Below, one piece after another: positions 32,438 to 43,560 of a stretch of DNA of 64,000 bases. This stretch comes from Tamarix chinensis (taxonomy: Eukaryota > Streptophyta > Magnoliopsida > Caryophyllales > Tamaricaceae): the NCBI GenBank assembly GCA_030549775.1, contig CM060177.1, positions 65,758,138-65,822,137 on the forward strand. The letters run 5' to 3'. The notes under the pieces are model-generated. The model had not been told where the DNA came from, made no database searches, and saw only the letters and a program-made list of their open reading frames with translations. A program made the position numbers and the translations under genes. How positions within the stretch are numbered: position 1 is the stretch's first letter; each line of letters begins with the position of its first letter.

Positions 32438-32549
32438 GAAGAAGAAGAAGAAGAAGAAGAAGAAGAAGAAGAAGAAGAAGAAGAAGAAGAAGAAGAAGAA
32501 GAAGAAGAAGAAGAAGAAGAAGAAGAAGAAAAAGAAGAAGAAGAAGAAG
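32438..32549 (+). repeat. (GAA)n microsatellite in LTR C2
   Basis: About 37 GAA units over 112 bp with one interruption near 32530. The corresponding part of LTR C1 (about 6918-6930) has only two or three units, so the tract expanded after C2 inserted or in its own lineage. Confidence 0.95.
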
Positions 32550-33284
32550 GAAAAAAACAACTTAACCACTTCTCAAAAGTGATATTTCAAGGAAAAATTA
32601 AGCTTGAATCTTCAAACTTTCTCAAAAGCTTAATTCTTCCTTGCTTAATATAAACAAGGGAGAAATAAATCCAAGATTATAAGAAGAAAAGAGAGATTAT
32701 AAGTTGATAAAGAAGTGAAGAAAACATGAGCAAACCTCTATTTTTTTAGTATAGAGGAAAAATGAAGGACAATGGAGAATACTCAAAACATAGCAAACTT
32801 CACCAAGGGAAAGACGAAGAGGGAAAGAATAATAGGTAAGAAGTGAAAATGAATCAGGGAGGGAGTGTATAGAAGAGAGAGCTGGTTAAAATCCATAGGA
32901 AGGAAATAGTCAAGTCTGGTATGGTTGAGTGTGGGTAACCAATGTATAAGAGAAAATATGACGGTGCAAGGGAGGTTGTGTGTAGTCTAGGAGAGGCTTG
33001 TAGAATTTTGGTAAGTGAGGGAAGGGGTGCATGAAGTGAAACATGCATCTAAGCTACTAGAAGATAGAGGAAATTGAGGGAGAAGAGAGAAGGTGAGATA
33101 TGCCTCAAAAAGTACTTTTTGGAAAAATTTAGCTAAATAAAAATCATAGAGTGGCCTAAATAATATAAAAATAATCCCAACTCACTAAAATATGCTCATT
33201 AGCATAAATTGATTCTATTTAAAAGTTTTCATAAACATTAAAAAGGGATTTAAATTAAAATAAAAAAAGAATCTAAAATCATAG

Positions 33285-33400
33285 GATAACTAGTCGATCA
33301 ATTTAAGCAAAATAGTTAACCGGTTCGTCAAAAATAAAATTATCAATCTTTAAGCACACTTGTTTATTGGTAAGACAAACTAGTTGATCAGTACACCTAA
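33285..33400. repeat. Minor ACTAGTCGA motif cluster of LTR C2
   Basis: Motifs such as aactagtcgatcaat, aaccggttcgtc and aactagttgatcagt lie about 110-225 bp from the end of C2, the same place as 10835-10950 in LTR C1. Confidence 0.6.
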
Positions 33401-33510
33401 AATATACATTTTTATTAGAATTTCAAGCCCTTTTCAAAACTAAAAATGATTTACCTTATATCAACATAATTTTAATGATATTTTGAAGGATTTTAGGATG
33501 GGGCATTACA

Positions 33511-33515
33511 ATTAT
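33511..33515. repeat. Probable target-site duplication (right) of LTR C2
   Basis: ATTAT, one mismatch to ATTCT at 18660-18664. Confidence 0.55.
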
Positions 33516-34791
33516 ACAACAAAAAAATAAAAGACCATAGGGCTGGGTGTGTGTGTATAGACCTATGAGGAGAAATACAAAGGTGGTAGTAGAAGGAGAA
33601 GGCCAAAGAAAAAATCAGATAGAAAACGCACAAGTCACATCAATTATAGAGAGAAAAACGTTGAAGAATAGATGACATCACTACGCTAAAGCTAAGTAGG
33701 AAAAATTTTGGTGTCACTACTTATCCGTGAAGTATAATATTATTTTATCATTTCTTATTTTAAATTTGAAGTGCTGTACTTTTATATTCAAATACTCTTA
33801 GGTTCAATATTTTATGTATTATTAATATTGTATTTTTAATTTGATCATTTTATTTTAATTAATAGCATGTTCTTATTTTCTTATACTAAGGAAATGTTGA
33901 AACTATATTATTTATATGTATAGATTATTTGATTTCTTGATTAATAGATTACTCTATTATTTTATTCTATTATTCTAGATTGTGCCTAATTAATAGACTT
34001 GTTACCTTTAATTATCATTTAATAAGTTGAGAAAATATACTAGAGCTAATTCTTCATTTTTCGTAAAATAGTATAAATAGAAATTGAATGGGTTGTGAGA
34101 ACAAGTACATAATTTCTACAACAATAGGGCATGATAAATAAGTAATTAAATCTAAAGCATTATCTTTATTTAAATCCTTTTACTAGAGATAACAAGCTTG
34201 ATAATTGATGATAGGATTATGTAGCTGGAGAGAGTACGTTAGTTAAATGTTTTCATTGATACATAACTAGTAATTGAATGGATCAAGTAATTGATTAATT
34301 GGTAATTATAATTAGATAGAGGTGGATTTGAATTCCTTGATAATTCTATTGATTCATTTTATCTTTTTTAGATATTTTTTAGTTTATATATTTTGAAATT
34401 CTTAGTTTAGATTAATAATTATTTCTTTATTTTATTTTTATCCTAGGCCTGATTTAATTTATTAGAGTTTTTAAGTTATTGATTAATCTTTGTGGGATGA
34501 TAGTTTAGTACTCATTATTTCCTGTATTACTTGTGTCTGGTATACATCCCAATAGATATCTTTGGTTGACATTAGAATCATGAATCGTCAACAACCACCA
34601 CATTAGTGCACCGCCACTATTGGCTAGAGACAACACCCCCAAGCCAACATTGACCTTCTCCTTTTCCTAGGATAAGCTCCACCAAGCTTGTGAAGGCTTA
34701 ATTTTTTAGGTATAATTTTAAAACCTCTTTTCATTTTTCAATTAATATATGTGATTTGGATTTAATTCAACCAAAATAACTATTATGTTCT
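33516..34791. other. Unassigned AT-rich background right of LTR C2
   Basis: No coding signature. It continues the DNA at 13070-13579 and 18511-18659. The phrase tctttgtgggatgatagttt with the following tatacatcc-type sequence (about 34485-34550) recalls the 3' part of Athila-type LTRs, but no primer-binding site was recognised after it. Treat as an old, unresolved LTR or unique sequence. Confidence 0.4.
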
Positions 34792-36105
34792 TGTAATACC
34801 CTAAAATTTACTACTGAAAATTTTTATTTTTAGCAGAATTATGATACCAAAATAGCTAGGTCTTACCACTGTAATTAATATAAGCAAGCTTACCATACCA
34901 TCCTTGTGTAAACACACAAGGTAAAAAATTTAAAAAATAAAATAGGGTAAAAAAATGAGAGAAATTTTATAACTTAAATACAAGTTTGGAGATTAAATCT
35001 GAATACAATATCCAAAAATGCATAAAAAGGGATAATATGGTATTAGGAGTCTATAAAAGTATCCGAGTAAAGATAATCACTAGATAATATAACTCTACAG
35101 CCAAATCACGATACATAATATCACTCCTCTATACATAGGGCATTATAAGTAGCAAAATTATCCACTGGGCCTTCAATGAGCTACACAAAAGCATTAGGGT
35201 GGTCTGCTTATGGAAATAAGTAGCACTCATAAAAATAATGATTAGCATAATATGTATTGAGTAAGGTAAAAATACAATTGAGTAAGAGATATAAGGGATA
35301 CAAGGAATACATGAGTCCACGCTAGAGTTTAACATATATGCATGATACATAAAGAAATGTTAGGTAAATATTGATTCCAAATATCTTATTAGATATAAAA
35401 TGACCTATTCTTTTATTTATGTTGAGTTTAGGGACTCCACTATTATCAACTAATTGAAGGGTATCAATAACATACAACCCTAGGATAAAACTCTCCTAGA
35501 CACTATTCTCTACTAGTGGAAGAGTATAAATAATATAAAACCCCGGGGAAAAAATGTTCCTGGCTACTATTCTCATATTATGGAGTGGATAGGTATAATA
35601 GGTCCTTAATCACATTGTCTTTCACTTCAAGTGACTAATACTTTCTTAATTATTTTCATCATTCTTATGATATATTTTAAATTGAGTTCAAGGATCCCAT
35701 TATTCTCAATTGGTTGAATGATATCAATAATATATAACCCTAGGATTAAACGCTCTTGGTCACTATTCTTAATCGGTGGAATGATATTAAGAATATACAA
35801 CATTAGGGTAACATGCTCATAGCCACTATTCTCTTTTGATAGAACAAACAGGTACATCAATTCTTGACTCATATGATCTTTCACTTTAAATAATTAATAC
35901 TTTATTCATAATTGATTTGATATGCACGTTGCATAATTGAAACATGTAAAGTACAACCACATAGTTATCAGGGCTGTCCTTAAGAAATAAGTGCAAAATA
36001 TTTATAAAAAACCTTAATTTCACTTTTTAGGCATATCTTCTTATATATTGCTCATTTATCCAACAAATTTATTACATATTCCTAAAATATTATTATTATC
36101 AATGT
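34792..36105 (-). mobile_element. LTR B2: truncated family A relative
   Basis: Begins TGTAATACCC followed by taaaatttactactgaaaa, like LTRs B1 and A3. It continues collinearly with B1 through the CCACTATT-type repeat block (35415-35870) and the segment ttgctcatttatccaacaaat. Homology stops near 36105, about 1.3 kb in, where LTR C3 begins. No C-rich module or right terminus remains, so it is 5'-truncated in its own orientation. Confidence 0.7.
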
Positions 36106-36119
36106 TAATATGTGACTTC

Positions 36120-36588
36120 AATGGGCTGTATGAGCTATGTTTTTAGTACTTTATTTTACTAGTATTTCATTATATTGATAGTGCACTTGCGTGGTCATTA
36201 TGATGATCTATCTTCTAGTCTGGGGAGTAGAGGACAATTTGTAGGAGTATGATTCTCAATTAGAATATGATGAGGGTGATGATATGGGCCTATAGTTAGC
36301 TATTGCTTGGGGTTTGACATTTATATTGATGTTTAAGATTTAGGCTAATAGGCTAGAGGTATTTTCCCCACTACATTGAAAAAATTCTATTTTTTTGGAT
36401 ATTTAAACTCTTGCATTTGATTTCCTATATTTGGATTTTTTAAACTCTAATACTCTTTCAATTTATATTATTGTCCTCGTCTTTGTTATCATTAGTATAA
36501 TTGTATTATTATTATTATGAGCATGCATCTTTTTGTTTATTGTTCTATTTAGCCTTACATTATGCATGGGTTAGATGATGATCAAACC
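36120..36588 (+). mobile_element. LTR C3: fragment of family C
   Basis: Matches LTR C4 positions about 47219-47640, for example tttcattatattgatagtgcac, gtagaggacaatttgtagg and tgatgatcaa. Both ends are truncated: no TGTAA start and no TTACA end. Confidence 0.7.
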
Positions 36589-36744
36589 TTTCTAAACATG
36601 TGTTTCCCTTATACCTTAGATTCTCACACTCAAACTAAGTTAGAATTCTCTCTTACCCACTTGAGGATGTCCACCATCACTTTCTCCTTTACGCTCCATT
36701 CCTGATTTTGATTCACTCCTTACCTTCTATATTTTCTCATTCTC

Positions 36745-37788
36745 TCCCTTTTGATTCTTTAATAAGGACTCCATTTTTTCCTCTATAGCATCACATCACT
36801 CAGTAGAGTTAGTACTTTCAATAACGTCCGAGCTTGATGCTAGCTCATGCACATCAACAATAGTCTCTACACCGGAGGCTTGATAAACCTTCATGCTCTA
36901 CCTAGAGTAATTCCATTTTGCTCCACCAACTACCTGGATCCACCGAATTTAGGAATAGTGTGTCTATTAGAAAGGTCTTTACCATCTAACTCAACCTCAA
37001 ACTCCAATAAGACTAAAGCACCACCTTGCTCCAACTTCTTAGAGACACCATCACAAGACTTAATCTTTTGGAGGAACACTTACTCATTGAAGGTAACATC
37101 CTTGCTGGTTAAGGACTTGGATGTAGCTAGGTTCTATAACTTATACCCCTTCTCTCTGGATGTAAAGTCAAGAAAGATACACCTCATGGATATAGACTTA
37201 AGTATACCATCACTCAAATAAGCATAATTAGAGTAACCAAAGATTTAACCAATAGGGTTCTGTTCATCTGCTCCACAACTCTAGTCTAATGTGGTCTTCT
37301 AGCATAGGTACGGTATCTCGCTATACTATGGTCTTGGTAGAATTCAGTAAAACTCTACTCAATAAACACAAGACCATTATTTATCCTGAGATACTTAACT
37401 TGCTTCATAGTCTACTTCTATAACACAATCTTCCAACATTTGAAAACACCAAACACATTATTCTTATGCTTTAAAAAATATACCTATACCTTTGTATAGA
37501 AGTCCTAAATGGATATACTCAAGAGGCCCTCTCATATGCGTATGAAAAGCTAACCCTCTTCTGCTAGCCAAACACATAGTGCTCACAGAAGTTTACATAA
37601 CTTGTACTTTGTCCATCTAACAACCCCCTCTTAGAGAGCTCAGTCAGACCCTTGATACTCATGTGTTCTAATCTCATGTGCTAAAGTTTGACAACCTTGG
37701 TAATGTTATAGTAGCACCTCCAACAATAATGGAACCTACCAACTCATAAAGTGTCCCAACATGCGTCTCCTTCATCTTCACTAGAAAA
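36745..37788 (-). pseudogene. Ty1/copia pol fragment: integrase and the start of RT
   Basis: Read on the minus strand from 37788: [39 protein letters not shown] (the GAG-pre-integrase zinc-finger region). Then comes the integrase C-terminal part NYAYLSDGILKSISMRCIFLDF followed by GYKL and SLTSKDVTFNE. It ends with EEKMESLLKNQ, the usual beginning of copia RT. Stops and frameshifts interrupt it, and RT proper is missing. Continuous with 38811-38964 and 43900-44951 once the insertions are removed. The plus-strand frame 36847-37221 is a shadow. Confidence 0.85.
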
Positions 37789-38709
37789 TGATGTAGGAGA
37801 AAATACTCAAGAATTAGATTTCATAATAATGGAACCAATTATTCTTTATTTGGAAATTTTCTCCTATAAATTTGAAGACCAACGGATGGTTACATTGCTC
37901 AAAAGGTAACAAACAATCAATTAAATGTCTATGCGCATGTGCATGGAATATAAGGAGAGAGTCAACATGTGCATGAGGAGGACTTTAGCAGGATTTTTGA
38001 GCATTATTAAGTAATTTAGCTAATTTATTCATTAATTAATAAAGTAGGAGAATAAAGTTAGCATAAAGTAGCATAAAGTTAGCATAAAGGTAGCATAATA
38101 TCTTTTAGCTTGGAATCTTCTAGAATATGCTTTAGCTAGTGGTAGAAAGGTTATATTATTCATTAATATTGAGAATATTGAATGTATTATGAAGAATTGA
38201 AGTTGAAGATCAAGATTAAATGAATTTTGTGTGAGTTCAAGCTCAAGCAAATCAAATATGTATGAATGGTTTGGCTTGAAAGTTTTAATCTCTTCGTGTG
38301 TGTGAATTAGAGATTAATCCATATATTTTCTACTATTATTAATCCATATTTTCCTACCCTAATTACCATCAAATTCCTACTCTATTTCATGTCTAAACCA
38401 AACCCTAAATTGGTATACTAAAACTAAAACCCTAAAACATTTGTTCGAAACCCTAACCATCCATACTAACCAAACACCACCTTATTTCCTCTCTTTCGAA
38501 CCAAACCCTAACCCTAACCCTAAACCAAGATTCCAACCTACATCTAAACCCTAACTGTTTACACTAAGCATCTTCTTCAATCCATCATTGAATGTATATA
38601 TTAATCAGCTCACACCATTCGAACCATCATCATTAACAAACAACCATCACAGATTTACCATCATTATTCTTCTACCATAATTCGAATCACCATCATCTTA
38701 TGTACATCA
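37789..38709. mobile_element. Unassigned segment with TG...CA ends inside the copia element
   Basis: It interrupts the copia GAG-pre-integrase region. It starts TGATGTAGGAG, like the G1/G2 LTR start TGATGTAAGAG, and a possible end ...GTACATCA gives 921 bp, near the 949-1008 bp of those LTRs. No target-site duplication was found, and inner similarity to G LTRs is weak. A short run of three telomere-like CCCTAAC units lies at 38504-38523. It may be a diverged solo LTR; the right boundary could instead lie near 38810. Confidence 0.35.
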
Positions 38710-38810
38710 CTTTTAAAGATTTAGTCATTTAACTCATCATCTCCTAACCCTTATCATTTTATCTAGCCCCATTCGAACAATTATTTTCACATAATTGAAG
38801 ATTACACCCT
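38710..38810. other. Short unassigned stretch beside the copia fragment
   Basis: Does not read as copia protein in the expected frame; either the end of the preceding insertion or badly decayed copia. Confidence 0.35.
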
Positions 38811-38964
38811 CCCACACACATCAAAGCCTCTTTTGTAACTCTCAAGGTGCCATCCTCAATAACCCACCAGAATCCATTATATTCCAAGGAACTCAAAGAG
38901 ATGAGTTTCTTGGTCATCACAGGGACATTTCTCACATTAGATAGTGTCCTGACCACACCATTAT
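38811..38964 (-). pseudogene. Ty1/copia fragment: GAG-pre-integrase
   Basis: The minus strand encodes NGVVRTLSNVRNVPVMTKKL, ISLSSLEYNGFWWVIEDGTL and RVTKEALMCV, a clear match to the copia GAG-pre-integrase domain. LTR A3 is inserted immediately upstream; ATTAT at 38960-38964 is its target-site duplication. Confidence 0.88.
38960..38964. repeat. Target-site duplication (left) of LTR A3
   Basis: ATTAT, repeated exactly at 43895-43899. Confidence 0.88.
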
Positions 38965-39634
38965 TGTAACACCCCAAAATTTACTACTGAAAAATTTCGT
39001 TTAAATCAAAGGTTTAGCGGAAGCAAAAGAATTAAAACTGTAAACTTGGGGGTATTACCGCCACACTTAGTACCAGACCGGTTCACTCCTACCGTTCCGA
39101 TACTAAGTGCTAAGGCTAAACTAAACAATCGTTAAGTAAGAATCATCAAAACATAGGTTCATAGTTAACATAGGTCATTCATGAAAACACGAGTCAACAA
39201 CAGTTAGAATATCGTTTAGGAATACAACTTAAGAGTACGGTTTCAAACAAGAAGCGTAGTACAAAATATAGCCAAATAACACAGATCCCAAGGGACCAAT
39301 ATCTGGATCGCCTACTCACTCAAGCCAAACCTTCCACCCCACAATTTGTAACCGATCAAACCTGCATAGGAGGTCTGCTCCCCACCATTGGTGGATCATC
39401 ACAGGACCCATTCAATCAAGGTAGTATCAGTATGGGTCCAATACTGAGTAAGGGCGCTGGTGCGCTAAGGCCAAGCATACAATCATACCACATAGCACAC
39501 ATAGCACGATCATATAGACAACAAGCGATAACACACAAGATAAGGCTTGAGTACTTTCCGGTGACTTATTCTTATTTCTCATTAATAATAATACGTTCAT
39601 TTCACACATATTCTTTAATAGTCCGTGTGAGTGC

Positions 39635-39965
39635 GGGAACCCCACTATTATAGCCGGTGGAACGGTCACGAGGGCCATGCCCTGCCACTATTATAGCCGG
39701 TGGACCAGTCACGAGGGTAACATACCCTGCCACTATTATTTACCGGTGGACCGGTCTGGCCCCGACTCACAAGGTGTTCCACTGTAAATATTCGTATCTT
39801 TCCCAGGTCTTATCATCATTCTGATTAGTTTGTTGAGCACGGAATCCCCCACTATTATAGCCGGTGGAACGGTCACGAGGGCCATGCCCTGCCACTATTA
39901 TAGCCGGTGGACCGGTCACGAGGGTAACATACCCTGCCACTATTATTTGCCGGTGGACCGGTCTG
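39635..39965 (-). repeat. CCGGTCCACCGG / ATAATAGTGG repeat block of LTR A3
   Basis: On the plus strand the units read CCACTATTATAGCCGGTGGAAC or CCGGTGGACCGG. Six units form two sets of three (39640-39745 and 39849-39965) that are near-identical to each other, so a higher-order duplication of about 208 bp took place. Confidence 0.85.
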
Positions 39966-40339
39966 GGTCTGGCTCAACATCTTTCTCTGTAAGTAGTTAA
40001 TGTCTTAACATATCTTATTCAAAAGATTTCACCAAGGATACGCATAAATCATTCTCTCTATGCTTTACACATCGCAACCAATAAAATTCCACATTCATAA
40101 CTACCCTTTAATCGATAATACACATGATAGCGCCAAACAACTCTAAGCAGTCATAACCAACCCTAATTGTCCACACCAACCCGTGGTTAACCACTCTCAT
40201 CCCTATTTTACCATAACCACCGTACTTAGCCATCCCAAACCTTAATTATCCTCAACAGTCACAATTGGTTACTCCATCCCTACTTAATCACAACGCCCCA
40301 GAGTTAATCACTCCAAACCCTGATTCCATATGATCATTA

Positions 40340-41090
40340 ACTCCCATGCAAAACCCTAATACCGCCATACCAACATTAATACCACCATACCACCCATAAC
40401 ACCACCATGTAAACCCTAATACCACCATAAGTCATTAATACCACTATACGATCATTAATACCACCATACGAACATTAATACCACCATACAAACCCTAATA
40501 CCACCATGCAAACCCTAATACCACCATACAAACCCTAATACCACCATACAACATTAATACCTCCATAAAATCACAAATACCACCATATAACGTTAATACC
40601 TCCATAAAATCACAAATACCACCATACAACATTAATACCTCCATAAAATCACAATACCACCATACGGACCCGAATACCACCATAAGCCATTAATACCACT
40701 ATGAAATCATTAGTACCACCATGCGAACATTTATGCCACCATACAAACCCTAATACCACCATGCAAACCCTAATACCACCATACAACCCTAATACCACCA
40801 TACAACATTAATACCTCCATAAATCACAAATACCACCATACAACAGTAATACCTCCATAAAAACACAAATACCACCATACAACATTAATGCCTCCATAAA
40901 ATCACAATACCACCATACAACAGTAATACCTCCATAAAAACACAAATACCACCATACAACATTAATGCCTCCATAAAATCACAATACCACCATACAAACC
41001 CGAATACCACCATAAGCCATTAATACCACTATGAAATCATTAGTACCACCATACGAACATTTATGCTACCATACGAACCCTAATCCCACC
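40340..41090. repeat. Minisatellite with core TACCACCATACAA / AACCCTAA
   Basis: About 35 units of roughly 20 bp. Two types alternate, TAATACCACCATACAAACCC and TTAATACCTCCATAAAATCACA. Groups of units are repeated as blocks, for example the stretch around 40615-40735 and again around 40955-41070. It is positioned like the A2 minisatellite but differs in sequence. Confidence 0.88.
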
Positions 41091-41358
41091 ATACAAACTT
41101 CAAGACTCCCATGATGGTTCCCAACTCATATTGCCATTTATCCTAACATGCATGTCCTAGTGGGCCATAACATAATACATTATAAACATCATATATATAC
41201 AGTTAAAATACGGAAGCACATACAACATACCTCAATCTCCAAGCTGCGCTACACATAAGACAAGTTATACACAAATCATATAATACATGGCATAGCATGA
41301 CATACACAACATTCAACACATCCACGTCACACATAGCACAAGGCCATTAGCTTCGTCC

Positions 41359-41410
41359 TTACCTAAGGCGACGCCGGGCTTGGAGTACGCTCCTCTAACT
41401 CCTTAGGGCT
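41359..41410 (-). other. Conserved LTR block with hairpin and possible splice donor (A3)
   Basis: On the minus strand: ccctaaggagttagagg, GGAGCGTACTCC, aagcccggcgtcgcctTAG, then GTAAGGACG. It matches A1 769-822 and A5 57170-57232 in order and sequence. Confidence 0.6.
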
Positions 41411-41679
41411 TTGATCGGGGTTACCTAAAAAAAGTGGGAAAAAGCTAAGTATTAGTTTCCCTTACAAGTACCATCAACCCTTATTCTAGTTTAGGATTAG
41501 GGTTTTTATTACTAAAGAGGGTATTATACAAAAACTAGGGTTTTTACCTTAGAATTAGTATACTAAATATTAGTAGTCAAAATATAGTTATTTATGATAC
41601 TTATTGTTACACTTATTTTATTAAGCCCATTAGTTCCATTCTTATAATACTAGTGTTCACTAGTCATAGTGAAATAGTG

Positions 41680-41755
<76 letters not shown>
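41680..41755. repeat. (AAT)n microsatellite
   Basis: About 25 pure TAA/AAT units, within LTR A3. Confidence 0.95.
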
Positions 41756-42114
41756 GATTAATAATAGTGATACTTATGTTTCAAGTAATAGAACTCTAGC
41801 GTTTTTAAGATTAAGTCCAACAATGGTGTTAGGTTTGAAATAATAATATTATAAGGTCACAATATTACAAGTAAACTATTCTTAAGGGTGATAATGATAA
41901 TAGTAATAATACTAATAATAACGATAATAATAATAATACTCTTAGTAGTAATGGTTATAACAATAATACAACCAAGTAAGGTTAAGTAGTAATAATAATA
42001 ACCATAGTAAGGATAATAGAGATAATAATAATAAAAATGTTAATACTAATAATTATAAGAATAGGACCAAGGTTAAGTATAATACAAGTTAGGGTTTAAA
42101 AGGGATGTTAGTAT

Positions 42115-42225
42115 TAGTAAGAAAATAAGACATTAATAATAGAGACAATAATAATGGTAATAATGACAATAATAATAATAATCATAATAATAATAATAGT
42201 AATAATAAAATTAATAACAACAATG

Positions 42226-42259
<34 letters not shown>

Positions 42260-42262
42260 GTA
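42115..42262. repeat. (AAT)n microsatellite, imperfect
   Basis: Interrupted AAT units with a purer run at about 42223-42260, beside the C-rich module of LTR A3. The minus-strand poly-Leu tail of frame 42182-42742 comes from this tract. Confidence 0.9.
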
Positions 42263-42329
42263 TATTAGTATCAATATTAGTAGAAAATGGTAGCGGTTAT
42301 ATAAAAGGGGTATTAGGGTTCGGATGAGT

Positions 42330-43560
42330 GGAGAACCACCTAGGGTCGGTGGTGGTCCGCCGGCGGCGCGTGGCGGCGACGGCGACGGCGGTGGAGGAGG
42401 AAGGGAAGGGAAGAGATCAAGGTGGGGGCTGGATGGCAGGAGGAAAAGAGAGGTTTGAGGTGGGGGAGAGAAGCAGCAGGTGAAGGGGAGTGGAGTGAGG
42501 GTGGTGGCGTGGCAAGGGGTGGTGGAGAGAGGTAGAAGATGAGGGAGGAAGGAGGAGAGGAAGGCAGGGGAAGATGGAGAAATGGGAAGGTAGAGGGAGG
42601 TCTGTTGGACATTTTGGAGGGTGGAGGAGGCTCTGGTGGCGGCTGGGCTGGCGGTGGAAGGCGGCGCAAGGGAGGCGAAGGCTGGAGGTGGTGGTTTTCG
42701 GGATAGGAACTTTGTGCGGCTAGGGAGGCACGTGCAGGGCAAGGTGGAGGGTGGCGGCGGCGGTCTCCGGTGACGGTGGAGAGCCCGTCTTTTTGAGGCG
42801 GCGGAGAGGTAGGGTTTCGGGGCAAAAAAACGAAAAGGGAGCTGATCGGGGCTGCCAATGGGGGGTATTTATAGGCAATTGGAAGGGGAAGACGACAAGG
42901 GGAGAAGGAGGCATGCGAGGCAGGTGTGCAGGTGGCCGGCTAGTGGCAGGCGGTGCAGGTCCTGCAATGGCAGGTTAGGTCGGGAAGGGGGAGAGGAAAA
43001 GGGAAGGAGATGGCACACGGGAAAGGAAGAGAAGGACTTGGTCGGGGTCGAAAGAGGAAAGCAATTGACAGGGAAGGGCAGGGGAGGACGGTCGGCATGC
43101 AGAAATGGCCGGCGATATTCGGGGGTTGTAGGGTTGAGTTGCAGGTTGGGGAGGAAGAAGGAAGGGGAAAGGAGGAGGACCGGCGGTCCAGGGGAGGAAA
43201 AGAAACGGAAGGGGAACCGGCCGGTTTGGCGACGTTATAAAGTTTTAAAACAACACGCGGTGTTTTGGGGATTGTTTGGAACAAAACGCTGCGTCCTCGT
43301 CGGTCTGGCAACGGTTACTTTTTTTCTTATTGTGACGCGGCGTTTCGGCGACTATAGCGTCGAAACGCAGCGTTTGGTTTCACGGGCGGCTAGCTCGCTG
43401 GGCCGCGGGCGAGAAGAAGGAAGGAGAGGCGGGGAGGGGGGTCTGGGCTACGCAGGCCGGCCCAGTCCGGGGGAGGGGAAAGAAAGAAAAAGAAAAAAAA
43501 AGTTAAGGAGGAGGTAGGGAAAAAAAAGGAAAAGAAAGAAGAAAAGGAAAAAGGAAAAAA
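42330..43560 (-). repeat. C-rich, strand-asymmetric module of LTR A3
   Basis: Plus strand G+A-rich, GC-rich, about 1.2 kb. Overlapping long frames on both strands (42182-42858 minus, 42751-43517 plus) are low-complexity Pro/Ser or Arg/Gly and not accepted as genes. The stretch at 43240-43380 contains several GC-rich motifs of type AAACGCTGCGT and its inverse. Confidence 0.75.
43240..43380. repeat. Cluster of AAACGCTGCG-type inverted motifs
   Basis: Copies include ACACGCGGTGTTTTGGGG, AAAACGCTGCGTCC, GACGCGGCGTTTCGGCG and GTCGAAACGCAGCGTTTGG, in both orientations, so several can pair with each other. The CpG-rich motif is unmutated here. Confidence 0.7.

Larger units (their letters stand above)
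18665..33510 (-). mobile_element. LTR C2: family C solo LTR split by G2 and LTR A2
   Basis: Starts agtaacatccccc (TGTAACATCCC with the first base mutated) and ends GGGGCATTACA. Three pieces, 18665-20028, 26358-26825 and 31852-33510, join to about 3.5 kb collinear with LTR C1. The first gap is a full Ty3/gypsy element with TAATT duplications; the second is LTR A2 with ATTAC duplications. No primer-binding site or coding region belongs to C2 itself. Distinctive parts are degenerate 100-bp units (19486-19830), the ACTAGTCGA motif cluster that A2 interrupts, and a (GAA)n expansion absent from C1. Confidence 0.85.

Noticed and set aside
36847..37221. 124-residue plus-strand frame
   Set aside because: Shadow of the copia integrase, which is readable on the minus strand.
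38504..38523. Telomere or interstitial telomere array (CCCTAAC units)
   Set aside because: Only about three units; too short for a telomere tract. Mentioned only as part of the unassigned segment.
40340..41090. CRISPR-like array of regularly spaced repeats
   Set aside because: Units are contiguous, degenerate and without unique spacers; the DNA is plant nuclear. It is a minisatellite.
42182..43517. Overlapping long frames on both strands in LTR A3
   Set aside because: Same reason as in A2; part of one frame is a poly-Leu translation of the AAT microsatellite.
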